Shown here piece by piece: positions 11,499-19,622 of a stretch of DNA of 32,842 nt (the stretch's first letter is position 1; every line of letters begins with the position of its first letter). Origin of the DNA: Beijerinckiaceae bacterium (lineage in GTDB: Bacteria > Pseudomonadota > Alphaproteobacteria > Rhizobiales > Beijerinckiaceae); contig CANMLK010000014.1 of NCBI GenBank assembly GCA_947498445.1, forward strand, positions 1 to 32,842, read 5' to 3'. The position numbers and the translations under genes were made by a program. A model generated the notes under the pieces. It saw nothing but the letters and a program-made list of their open reading frames with translations, searched no databases and was not told where the DNA came from.

Positions 11499-11569
11499 CT
11501 TACCCTCTCCGATGTTTCTTCTTTCACAGACGTTACATGAAGCGGGGACGCAACAGCAAGCCGCCAGCG

Positions 11570-12748
11570 TCAGACGGTGCGAAAACCGCGAGGCGCCTTG
11601 TGCATCCTCAGAACCCCATCCTCGGTAATAAGCAGCATCTCGCCCGTCTGGACCCCTGCCCGCCCATCAAGGGTGACCACGTTAGGCTGGACAACAACGA
11701 GTTGACCCGCCTCGAACGGCTCCTCGGGTATCTTGCCGTTTGAACGGCTCCGGGCGCCCAGCACCGGCGGAAAATAGCCGCCGCCATAGCCATGCAGAAT
11801 GTCGTCGACCGCGGTAAAGCCAGCATCCTCGATAACGCTTGAGGCCTCGATCACATCTGCCGGACGCGCGCCTGCCTTCAAAACGGACGCGATCGCATCG
11901 TAAGCAGCTTCCGCCGCTGCATGGAGATCGCGGTAAAGCGCATTCGGCTCTTCTGCGACGGCAAAACTGCGAAGGACTTGACCGGAATGATCGTAGAACG
12001 ACGCGCTGATCTCCGAGAAGACGACGTCTCCCTTTTCGAGCCATCGCGACGAATGATACTGGCGCGGCGCTGGAACGCTCGGGTTCGACATGGGCGTGGC
12101 GCCGATGAAGTGTAGCGACGTCGAGCCGCCAAGCCCCACGTAAGCGCGCTCCACAGCGTTGGCGAGCTCGCGCTCGCTGACTCCTGGTTTCGCGTTGGCT
12201 GCAAGAGCTTCGGAGCCGAGGTCCGACATCCAGGCGCCAATGCGGAACCAGTCGAGCTCCTCCGCTGACTTGATCTTGCGTAGCGCGACATAATCGCGGC
12301 CCATTTCGACGACCTTGCCGAAAGCCTCATTGAGTATAGCGAACCCCTGATGGCCGAGTGAACCAATTAATCCGACGCGCCCGGGCCTTGCGCCGCGGCG
12401 ACGCAGCTCATCGACCACGCGGCCGAGCGTCGACTCTCCGCCCCATTCAACATCGCACTCATCCGCAATATGACGGGCGAGAGGCAGATGGTTGAAATAA
12501 TGCACGAACATCCGGTCGCGTTCGCCTGGCGTGAAAATGCCGGCCGCTTCAGTCGTGACCGGCCAGCGCGTAAGCCATTGCACGATTGAACCGCGCCAGC
12601 CCGCTCCGTAGAAAACAACATGATCGACATCACGCTTGCGCATGAGCTCTGCAAGCGCAGCGCGCCGCCGCGTCATTTCGGCATTGGAGAATCGAGGATA
12701 TTCCTGATCCAGAAGCGCGCGCAGGTTCGGTGCAAGGTCGATATTCAT
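11570..12748 (-). CDS. M24-fold (creatinase/aminopeptidase P-like) protein lacking metal ligands, copy a
   Basis: A 392-residue protein with the creatinase N-terminal domain (about 20-150) and a C-terminal pita-bread domain (about 160-392). In metallo-M24 peptidases the ligands are Asp, Asp, His, Glu and Glu. By my alignment the matching positions here are Glu246 (VFSEISAS), Gln257 (SGQVLR), His319 (ILHGYGGGY), Gln354 (VVVQPNV) and Gly369 (QTGEMLL). Only the His survives as a likely catalytic residue, as in metal-free creatinase. A metal-independent hydrolase is therefore more likely than a peptidase. The start at 12748 has GGAG 9 bases upstream; a TTG at 12775 is less likely. It is divergent from its paralogue at 13001 and probably leads an operon with the binding protein. 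Confidence 0.85.
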   Translation of the reverse strand: MNIDLAPNLRALLDQEYPRFSNAEMTRRRAALAELMRKRDVDHVVFYGAGWRGSIVQWLTRWPVTTEAAGIFTPGERDRMFVHYFNHLPLARHIADECDVEWGGESTLGRVVDELRRRGARPGRVGLIGSLGHQGFAILNEAFGKVVEMGRDYVALRKIKSAEELDWFRIGAWMSDLGSEALAANAKPGVSERELANAVERAYVGLGGSTSLHFIGATPMSNPSVPAPRQYHSSRWLEKGDVVFSEISASFYDHSGQVLRSFAVAEEPNALYRDLHAAAEAAYDAIASVLKAGARPADVIEASSVIEDAGFTAVDDILHGYGGGYFPPVLGARSRSNGKIPEEPFEAGQLVVVQPNVVTLDGRAGVQTGEMLLITEDGVLRMHKAPRGFRTV

Positions 12749-13000
12749 ATTCTGTATCTCCGCCAACGCGCGCAATCGGTCATCCGAGGTAAATCAATAT
12801 TTTGGACAGCAGACATCCTGTCAACACGCGGTAAGTGTTCCAATAGGAGAAAACAACCGACCCGCACGCAAACAGTCCACCCGGAGCGCTTGTCAACGTC
12901 AACCACGCGGGCTTAAACTTATCAAAGATGCGGCCCCGATAATCGGCTGCTTCGGTAGCTCCTGTCAGGACGCCACCGCTGAAACAGGAAGCGTAACGCA
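12749..13000. promoter_or_regulatory. Divergent promoter region of the two M24 genes, with palindromes
   Basis: This stretch of 252 bases must hold both promoters. Three inverted repeats are visible: GACAG-8-CTGTC at 12805-12822, CCGATAATCGG at 12936-12946 and TCCTGTCAGGA at 12960-12970. The last lies about 30 bases before the right-hand start. The first and third share a CCTGTC core, which could be a regulator half-site. No regulator gene is nearby, so this remains a suggestion. Confidence 0.35.
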
Positions 13001-14209
13001 ATGGTGGAAATCGTCGAAAATATGCTGCATCGCCTGACAGCGCGCCAGAAGGAACTGCTGGAGGCGGAGAACCCGACCTTTTCGCGCGACGAGATGGAGC
13101 GTCGCCGATCCGCGCTGGCGGAAGCCATGCACATGGCGGGCGCAAGCCATGTTCTGTTGTCGGGCGGGGACCGTCGCGGCTCAGCGATCCAGTGGGTGAC
13201 TGGCTGGCCACCCGGTGCGCAGCATTACGTCGTCTTCACGCCGGGCGAACAGGACGCGCTGTTTGTGAAGAACCCCAACAATGCGCCGCTTGCGCGCATT
13301 TTGGCGCCCAACGCGCGCGTGGACTGGAACCCGCAGGGGAGCACGTCCCTCGCAATTGATGAATTGACGCGACGCAGCGCCAAGGGTCAATCCGTCGGAG
13401 TCATCGGCTCCTACAGCCATGGGCTTCACGAGCGCCTGTCGGCGGCTGGGCTAAAGCCCGTCGATATGTCGCGCGATTACACGCGGCTACGGCTGGTGAA
13501 GTCTGAGGAAGAGCTGGAACTCACGCGGATAGGCTGCGCAATGACCGACGCTGCAGTCGAGGCTCTCGAGCGCCACGTGCGACCGGGCATGTCCGAATAC
13601 CAATTAGCGGACATCATCGAGCGCGCCTACGCGCCATGGGGAGGCGTGACGCAGATCCATTACACCGGCGTAACGTCGATGACGGACCCCAATTGCTGCG
13701 TGCCCTCGCAGCTGGCGCGCAACCGCAAAGTGGCGAAGGGTGACGCGATCTTCACGGAAATCTCAGTCTCCTATTGGTCCTATTCCGGCCAGATCCAGCG
13801 CACGATTGCGGTGGAGTCCGCGCCCTCGCCCTTGTTCAAAGCCATGCACGACGTCGCTGAGGCGTCGCTCGAGGCGATCTTCGGCGTGATGCGTCACGGC
13901 ACGACCATGGACGAGATCCTGGACGCAGCCTCAGTGATCGATCGTTCCGATTTTACAATTTGCGACGATCTCGTGCACGGCTATGTCGGCGGTTACCTTC
14001 CTCCTATCCTGGGAACGCGTGGCCGCCCCTCCGCGCCAGTGCCAAACCTGACGCTGCAGGAAGGAATGTGCATCGTGGTGCAGCCGTCGATCATGACCAA
14101 GGACGGCAAGGCCGGATTGCAGACTGGGGAAATGGTCCTCATCCGGCGCGACGGGATCGAACGCCTGCACAAGGCGCCCGGCGGCTTCCGGCAGACCGGT
14201 TCGGCCTGA
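13001..14209 (+). CDS. M24-fold (creatinase/aminopeptidase P-like) protein lacking metal ligands, copy b
   Basis: A 402-residue paralogue of the divergent gene at 11570-12748, with the same two-domain layout. The five metal-ligand positions carry the same replacements: Glu253 (FTEISVS), Gln264 (SGQIQR), His326 (LVHGYVGGY), Gln361 (IVVQPSI) and Gly376 (QTGEMVL). This repeated pattern in two proteins argues for a conserved, metal-free active site rather than decay. The C-terminal motif LHKAPGGFR matches MHKAPRGFR in copy a. AGGA lies 11 bases before the ATG; an ATG 21 bases later is possible. It may act alone or pair with copy a. The substrate is unknown. Confidence 0.85.
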   Translation: MVEIVENMLHRLTARQKELLEAENPTFSRDEMERRRSALAEAMHMAGASHVLLSGGDRRGSAIQWVTGWPPGAQHYVVFTPGEQDALFVKNPNNAPLARILAPNARVDWNPQGSTSLAIDELTRRSAKGQSVGVIGSYSHGLHERLSAAGLKPVDMSRDYTRLRLVKSEEELELTRIGCAMTDAAVEALERHVRPGMSEYQLADIIERAYAPWGGVTQIHYTGVTSMTDPNCCVPSQLARNRKVAKGDAIFTEISVSYWSYSGQIQRTIAVESAPSPLFKAMHDVAEASLEAIFGVMRHGTTMDEILDAASVIDRSDFTICDDLVHGYVGGYLPPILGTRGRPSAPVPNLTLQEGMCIVVQPSIMTKDGKAGLQTGEMVLIRRDGIERLHKAPGGFRQTGSA

Positions 14210-14314
14210 GCCGCGCGGCCAAGATAGAACGTGGCCGGCAGGCAACAAAGTCGGCCGGCAAGATCAACGCCAATGAGCCGGGATCGACGGGCCAATCATA
14301 CAGCGCGGTCCCGA

Positions 14315-14335
14315 CGCGCCCCCACGAGGGGCGCG
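14315..14335. terminator. Possible hairpin between convergent genes
   Basis: CGCGCCCC (14315-14322), loop CACGA, and GGGGCGCG (14328-14335) form a perfect 8-pair stem between the M24 gene and ettA, which converge here. There is no T tract on either side, so it is at best a weak or bidirectional terminator. Confidence 0.4.
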
Positions 14336-14356
14336 TTCATGGTCGCGCCCCTCGCT

Positions 14357-16009
14357 TCAGCGCGAGAACTTCTTATACTTGAGGCGATGCGGGATGACGC
14401 TGTCGATGCCGAGACGCCGCTTCTTGTCTTCCTCATAGTCCTGGAAGTTGCCTTCAAACCATTCCACATGGCTGTCGCCTTCAAAAGCGAGAATGTGGGT
14501 GGCGATGCGATCAAGGAAGAAGCGATCATGCGAGATGATGACGGCGCAACCGGCGAACTCGGTGAGCGCGTCTTCAAGCGCGCGCAGCGTGTCGACGTCG
14601 AGATCGTTTGTCGGTTCGTCGAGCAGCAGCACGTTGGAGCCGCTCTTCAGCATCTTGGCCAGATGAACGCGGTTGCGCTCGCCGCCTGACAGCATGCCGA
14701 CCTTTTTCTGCTGGTCGGCGCCCTTGAAGTTGAAGGCGCCGCAATAGGCGCGTGAATTGATCTCGCGCTTGCCCAGATAGATGATCTCGTTGCCGCTGGA
14801 GATTTCTTCCCACACGGTTTTCTTGTCATCGAGCGCATCGCGCGACTGATCGACATAACCAAGCTGCACGCTATCGCCGATGGCGATAGAGCCCACGTCT
14901 GGCTTCTCCTGCCCGGTGATCATGCGAAAGAGCGTCGTCTTGCCCGCGCCGTTGGGTCCGATCACGCCAACGATGCCGCCCGGCGGCAGCTTGAAGGACA
15001 AGTTCTCAATGAGCAGCTTGTCCTGAAAACCCTTTGACAGATTGTCGAACTCGATGACGTTCTGGCCCAGCCGCTCGGCGACGGGAATGACGATCTGCGC
15101 CGTGGTCGGCGCCCTGTCGTTCTGCTTGGCGACAAGATCCTCATAGCGCTGGATACGCGCCTTGGATTTGGCCTGCCGGGCCTTGGGCGAGGCCGCAATC
15201 CACTCGCTTTCCGCTTCAAGCGCACGCTGGCGAGACTTGTCTTCACTCGATTCCTGCGCAAGTCGCTTTTGTTTCTGCGAAAGCCAGGCGGTGTAATTGC
15301 CCTCGTAGGGAATGCCGCGGCCGCGGTCGAGTTCAAGAATCCAGCTGGTGACGTTGTCGAGAAAGTAGCGATCGTGGGTCACGATGAGGATGGCGCCCGG
15401 ATACTGGCGCAGATGGCCTTCCAGCCAGTTCACAGTCTCGGCGTCGAGATGGTTGGTCGGCTCGTCGAGCAACAACAGTTCGGGCTTGTCGAGCAGCAGT
15501 TTGCACAGCGCGACGCGGCGCTTCTCGCCGCCCGAGAGGCGATCCACGGCCCAATCGTCCGGCGGGCAGCCCAGCGCTTCCATCGCCTGATCGACCTGGC
15601 TGTCGAGATCCCAAAGGCCCTGCGCCTCGATCTCGTCCTGCAGCCGGGTCATCTCGTCAGCCGTCTCGTCGGAATAATTCATGGCGAGTTCGTTGTAGCG
15701 ATCAAGGATCGCCTGCTTGGGCGCGACGCCAAGCATCACGTTGCCCCGCACGTCCAGCGTTTCATCCAGCTGCGGCTCCTGCGGCAGATAGCCGACACGC
15801 GCGCCATCGGCGACCCATGCCTCGCCGTTATACTCCGTGTCCATCCCCGCCATGATCTTGAGCAGGGTGGATTTGCCGGAGCCGTTGACGCCGAGAACGC
15901 CGATTTTGGCGTCGGGATAGAAGGAGAGGTGCACGTTATCGAGCACCTGCTTGCCGCCCGGCCACTTCTTCGAAAGGCCTTCCATGTGGTAGATGAATTG
16001 CCGCGCCAT
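14357..16009 (-). CDS. ettA: Energy-dependent translational throttle protein EttA (ABC-F ATPase)
   Basis: A soluble ABC-F ATPase that binds the ribosomal E site and gates translation elongation according to energy state. The 550 residues match the usual EttA length of about 555. It has two tandem ABC domains: Walker A GVNGSGKS (40-47), signature LSGGEKRRV and Walker B LLLLDEPTNH in the first; Walker A GPNGAGKT, signature LSGGERNRV and Walker B VLLLDEPTND in the second. There are no membrane segments. The P-site tRNA interaction linker lies between the domains, with SPKARQAKSKARIQRYEDL as in EttA. The ribosome site is weak (AGGA 12 bases upstream). It is unrelated in function to its catabolic neighbours. 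Confidence 0.96.
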   Translation of the reverse strand: MARQFIYHMEGLSKKWPGGKQVLDNVHLSFYPDAKIGVLGVNGSGKSTLLKIMAGMDTEYNGEAWVADGARVGYLPQEPQLDETLDVRGNVMLGVAPKQAILDRYNELAMNYSDETADEMTRLQDEIEAQGLWDLDSQVDQAMEALGCPPDDWAVDRLSGGEKRRVALCKLLLDKPELLLLDEPTNHLDAETVNWLEGHLRQYPGAILIVTHDRYFLDNVTSWILELDRGRGIPYEGNYTAWLSQKQKRLAQESSEDKSRQRALEAESEWIAASPKARQAKSKARIQRYEDLVAKQNDRAPTTAQIVIPVAERLGQNVIEFDNLSKGFQDKLLIENLSFKLPPGGIVGVIGPNGAGKTTLFRMITGQEKPDVGSIAIGDSVQLGYVDQSRDALDDKKTVWEEISSGNEIIYLGKREINSRAYCGAFNFKGADQQKKVGMLSGGERNRVHLAKMLKSGSNVLLLDEPTNDLDVDTLRALEDALTEFAGCAVIISHDRFFLDRIATHILAFEGDSHVEWFEGNFQDYEEDKKRRLGIDSVIPHRLKYKKFSR

Positions 16010-16091
16010 AGGCGTGTGCGTCCTGTGCTTCGAGTGATCTGAGGTTGGCGCTCTTTTAGCCGGGGGCGGCGCTTAAATCCAGCGCCGCGCG

Positions 16092-18023
16092 TCACATCCC
16101 GAATTCAGTCCGCGCCTTGACGGTTTCGTCCATCTCCGCCGCCTGCGCGGCCAGCCGCACGGGCGTGTTGGCCGCGCCAAAAAGATCGTAGTTCCGGCGC
16201 TCCAGTATCTCGAAGAAGAAGCGTTCGTCGAACGTCTTCGTATAGATGTGGAAGAATTCGCCGCTCTTGGTGCGGTCGTATAAAATTCCCAGCGTACGCA
16301 TGCGCTCAAGCATGTCCGACGCAAGATCGTAACGGGCGGACAAATCCTCATAATAATTGTCCGGGACAGTCAGGAACGGCACGCCAGCCCCCCGCGCCTG
16401 CTCCACAAAAGCAAAGAGATCATCCGTCGCGAATGCAAGCTGCTGCACACCGCCGCCGCCAAACGTCTCGATGAAGCGGCTCACCGTCGTCGCGCCGCCA
16501 TCGCCGATGTTGACGGGAATGCGCACGCTCTTGTCGGGCGACGACAGCACGCGGCTGTAGAACGCGCCGTAAGGATCGGCCAGCTCCACCTGCGGCTCGT
16601 CCACAAAGCCCAGCACCGACTTGTAGAACGTCACCCATGACAAAAATTCCGACCGGCGCACCACGTTCGACAAGTGGTCGATGGCGGTGAGCGGCCCGGC
16701 TGGTTGCGTTGACTCCTCAAACACGAAATCGCGGTCCCAATGCCCCGGCGCGCGGGAGTTCGGCGCCGCCGCGCCGGGTGTTTCCTTGAGGAAATAGATC
16801 AGGCTGTTCTCGACGCCCGCGACAGCGGGAATGACGGCCTCTCCCGGCCCGACGCGACCATGATAGGTCGGCGCCCCGAGCGCATTGGCGCGATCCAGCG
16901 CGCGTTGCGGATCATCGAACCGCAGCGCCAGCGCACAGACCGATGTGCCATGCACGAGATAGAAGGAATGGGCGAAGCCCTCCTGCTCCCGGTTGATGAC
17001 GATGTTGAGCGAGTTCTGCCGGTAAAGATCGACGTCCTTGGACCGGTGTCGCGCCACCCGGCGAAAACCCACCGCCTCAAGCAGCGCCACAAGACGCGGC
17101 GATTCGGCAGAGCTTGTGGCGAACTCGATGAATTCGAGCCCCGAGATCGCAGGCGCTTTTGGCAAGGGTGAGCCGATGGACGTGGGCGCCAATCCCTGCT
17201 CAAGGCGGCGGGCGTCGAGCGCCTCGCCGCAGGTTTGCAGCGCGCGCAGTCCGTCACGGGCCACCACGTTCGCAGGCGCGCCGCGAAACTGGTCGTTGAA
17301 AATCTCCAGCGACAATGCGCCGCGATAACCGGCTTTTATCGCCGCTTCGACGAATTCCGTGATCGGATAATCGCCCTGCCCCGGGAAACAGCGGTGGTGC
17401 CGCGAAAGCGACATCGGGTCCATGAGGATGGCGGGCGCATCGGCGATCTGCACCAGCGCGATCTTGTAAGCCGGAAGATCGGCGATGGGCGCAATGGGAT
17501 TGTTGCGCACGCAGATATGGAAAGAATCGAGAACAATGCCGAGGTTCGCCTTGTCAGCCCGACTGACAAGATCCCACGCTTGCATCCAGTCCTTCACATG
17601 CCGACCCCAGGCCAGCGCCTCAAAGCCGATGCGATAGCCGCGCTGCGCGGCAAGATCGGCGAGGTCCGCAAGGTCAGCGGCCGAGCGTTCGGGCTCTCCA
17701 AGGCTGTCTTCGTGAACATTCGAGCAGATGCACAAAAGCTTGGCGCCCAGTTCGTCCATCAGGTCGAACTTGCGCTGCGCGCGCTCGAAATTGCGCGCCC
17801 GCATGGGCTGCGGCATGCCCTCGAAATCGCGCATCGGCTGCAGCGCGACGATCTCAAGACCCAGGTCCTGCGCCCGGGCCCGCACATCGCGCGGTCGGCC
17901 GCTGAAAAACGTGAGGTCGTTCTCAAAAAGCTCGACGGCGCGAAACCCCGCCCGGGCCGCGGCCGCAAGCTTCACTTCGAGCGTGCCGCCCATCGTAACG
18001 GTCGCGATTGACCACCTGAGCAT
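16092..18023 (-). CDS. quiC1: 3-dehydroshikimate dehydratase fused to an HPPD-like domain (QuiC1 type)
   Basis: Predicted to dehydrate 3-dehydroshikimate to protocatechuate. It has 643 residues: a TIM-barrel dehydratase (about 1-280) and a C-terminal 4-hydroxyphenylpyruvate dioxygenase-like vicinal-oxygen-chelate domain (about 295-620). The barrel shows Glu135 (GFEALAWG), Asp166 (VLDSFH), Gln192 (VQIADAP) and Glu240 (LSLEIFN), the metal set known for Pseudomonas QuiC1. In the HPPD-like half the expected iron ligands read His450 (IDHLSNVV), Gln528 (VQQLAFATDD, where HPPD has QHIA) and Glu605 (FFFEIL), so one ligand appears changed. The start at 18023 has GGGAGG 10 bases upstream; the longer frame to 18122 overlaps a tandem repeat. 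It is divergent from the Rieske gene. Confidence 0.88.
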   Translation of the reverse strand: MLRWSIATVTMGGTLEVKLAAAARAGFRAVELFENDLTFFSGRPRDVRARAQDLGLEIVALQPMRDFEGMPQPMRARNFERAQRKFDLMDELGAKLLCICSNVHEDSLGEPERSAADLADLADLAAQRGYRIGFEALAWGRHVKDWMQAWDLVSRADKANLGIVLDSFHICVRNNPIAPIADLPAYKIALVQIADAPAILMDPMSLSRHHRCFPGQGDYPITEFVEAAIKAGYRGALSLEIFNDQFRGAPANVVARDGLRALQTCGEALDARRLEQGLAPTSIGSPLPKAPAISGLEFIEFATSSAESPRLVALLEAVGFRRVARHRSKDVDLYRQNSLNIVINREQEGFAHSFYLVHGTSVCALALRFDDPQRALDRANALGAPTYHGRVGPGEAVIPAVAGVENSLIYFLKETPGAAAPNSRAPGHWDRDFVFEESTQPAGPLTAIDHLSNVVRRSEFLSWVTFYKSVLGFVDEPQVELADPYGAFYSRVLSSPDKSVRIPVNIGDGGATTVSRFIETFGGGGVQQLAFATDDLFAFVEQARGAGVPFLTVPDNYYEDLSARYDLASDMLERMRTLGILYDRTKSGEFFHIYTKTFDERFFFEILERRNYDLFGAANTPVRLAAQAAEMDETVKARTEFGM

Positions 18024-18285
18024 TCGACCTGATCCTCCCGGCTGCGAGTCGCCGCAAACTGTCAGCCATAGACTAATGGAAAGGGCGGCTCGCGGCGAGG
18101 GGCGCCGAGCGCCCGTTTGCACGAGGGGCGCCGAGCGCCCGTTTGCAGACGAGACTATAGCGCTCCGCGCCCTGAGAGTTTATCAAAGTTAAGGAGTGAG
18201 GAGACGTCAGCCTCGTCGCGCGCTGAGGCGCCGGCGCCCGGCGGGCCACCCCTCCAGGCAGACCCATCGCGGAGGAGACAGCGCC
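18024..18285. promoter_or_regulatory. Divergent promoter region between quiC1-type and Rieske genes
   Basis: This stretch of 262 bases holds no gene and must carry both promoters. Its main feature is the perfect tandem duplication listed separately. An AT-richer segment (GAGAGTTTATCAAAGTTAAGG, split here as GAGAGTTTATC at about 18173 and AAAGTTAAGG after it) lies beyond the repeat and could contain the Rieske promoter. I cannot name -35/-10 elements with confidence. Confidence 0.45.
18096..18147. repeat. Perfect 26-bp tandem duplication, each unit containing a palindrome
   Basis: Two identical 26-base units lie head to tail (18096-18121 and 18122-18147). Each contains GGGCGC-CGA-GCGCCC, a perfect 6-pair inverted repeat with a 3-base centre, followed by GTTTGC. 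The copies are about 70-125 bases before the quiC1-type start and 140-190 bases before the Rieske start. A tandem operator or a pair of hairpins are both possible. Confidence 0.85.
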
Positions 18286-19557
18286 ATGCTGAAGCCAGAA
18301 GACAATGAAAAGGTCACGCGCATAGGCCCCGGCACGCCCGCTGGTGAAATGATGCGCCGCTACTGGATTCCCGCCGCGCTCTCCGCCGAAGTGCCGGAGA
18401 AGGATGGCGAGCCGCTGCGCGTGCGCCTGCTCTGCGAAGATATGATCGCCTTCCGCGACACCAATGGCGACGTCGGCCTCATCGACGCCTATTGCCCGCA
18501 CCGCCGCGCGCCGATGTTCTTTGGCCGCAACGAAGAATGCGGCATGCGCTGCGTTTATCACGGCTGGAAATTCGACCGTAACGGCGACTGCACGGACATG
18601 CCGTCCGAGCCTGCCGGAACGCCCTTGCAGGCGCGCGTCAAGATCAAGGCCTACCCCTGCGTCGAGCGTGGCGGCGTCGTGTGGACCTATATGGGCCCCA
18701 AGGACGAGATGCCCGCACCCCCCGATTACGAGTGGACCCGCGCGCCCGTCACCCATCGTCACGTGTCCAAGACATTTGAAGATTGCAACTGGCTGCAGGC
18801 GATGGAAGGCGGCCTCGACACCGCGCACTCCTCCTTCGCGCACAACAACAACATTGGCGACAAGAACGAGATGCGCCTGCGTGATCGTTCGCCCCGCCTT
18901 GATGTCGAGCGCACGGACTATGGATATTATTATACCTCGCACCGCAATCTGGGCGATGGCCGCGCCTATGTGCGCATTTATCATTTCGGTATGCCCAACC
19001 AGCAGTTCCGTGGCGGCATTCACTTGTTCTCGGGCAAGAAGCGCGAATACCCGGAATTGAACGGCCACATTTGGGCGCCGATCGACGACACCACCTGCTA
19101 CGTCTACAACTGGTCGTGCGCTTATGATCAGGACGCGAATTTTTCCGAACAAAATATCATCGATCGCGAGACCTTTTACGGTCGCGGACCTGATGACATG
19201 ATCCCTGGCACCTTCAAGCTGAAGGCCAGCAAGGAAAACAATTACTACATTGACCGCCATTTGCAGAAGACGAAGACCTTCACCGGCATTCAGGGCATCA
19301 ACACCCAGGACTTCGCCTTGCAGGAAGGCATGGGCTCCATCGTTGATCGTTCGCAGGAGCATTTGGGAACGTCTGACAAGGCCATCGTCGCCATGCGTCG
19401 CATAATGATGGAGGCTATCAACGACGTGATGGAAGGCCGCAAGCCGCGCGGCGTTGATCCGCAGGCCCAACGCGCAATCCGACCGTACGATGGGTTTATG
19501 CCGGTTGACGAAGACTGGCGCGAAGTCTTCGGCGAGGAACTTGTCGCCAAATGGTAA
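18286..19557 (+). CDS. Rieske aromatic-ring oxygenase, phthalate 4,5-dioxygenase-like large subunit
   Basis: A 423-residue oxygenase component that would hydroxylate an aromatic carboxylate. The N-terminal Rieske [2Fe-2S] ligands are Cys70, His72, Cys89 and His92 (CPHRRAPMF...CVYHGWKF). The catalytic domain has NWLQAMEGGLDTAHSSFAH, with bridging Asp178 and iron ligands His181 and His186; the third ligand is probably the Asp in NTQDFALQEG. The opening layout (TPAGEMMRRYWIPA) and the helix EGGLDTAH resemble phthalate-type oxygenases. The start at 18286 has GGAGGAG upstream. The downstream dihydroxyphthalate decarboxylase-like gene supports a phthalate-like substrate. No ferredoxin or reductase gene is adjacent, so electrons must come from elsewhere. 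Confidence 0.9.
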   Translation: MLKPEDNEKVTRIGPGTPAGEMMRRYWIPAALSAEVPEKDGEPLRVRLLCEDMIAFRDTNGDVGLIDAYCPHRRAPMFFGRNEECGMRCVYHGWKFDRNGDCTDMPSEPAGTPLQARVKIKAYPCVERGGVVWTYMGPKDEMPAPPDYEWTRAPVTHRHVSKTFEDCNWLQAMEGGLDTAHSSFAHNNNIGDKNEMRLRDRSPRLDVERTDYGYYYTSHRNLGDGRAYVRIYHFGMPNQQFRGGIHLFSGKKREYPELNGHIWAPIDDTTCYVYNWSCAYDQDANFSEQNIIDRETFYGRGPDDMIPGTFKLKASKENNYYIDRHLQKTKTFTGIQGINTQDFALQEGMGSIVDRSQEHLGTSDKAIVAMRRIMMEAINDVMEGRKPRGVDPQAQRAIRPYDGFMPVDEDWREVFGEELVAKW

Positions 19558-19570
19558 TCTGAAATTTCCC

Positions 19571-19594
19571 GCGCGCCGCTTTTTCGCGGCGCGC
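19571..19594 (+). other. Intercistronic hairpin between dioxygenase and decarboxylase genes
   Basis: GCGCGCCGC (19571-19579), loop TTTTTC, and GCGGCGCGC (19586-19594) form a perfect 9-pair stem 14 bases after the Rieske stop. No T tract follows the stem. It could protect the upstream mRNA or act as a partial terminator inside the operon. Confidence 0.6.
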
Positions 19595-19622
19595 CACAAA
19601 CAAGATTGAAAAGAGAGGAAAC

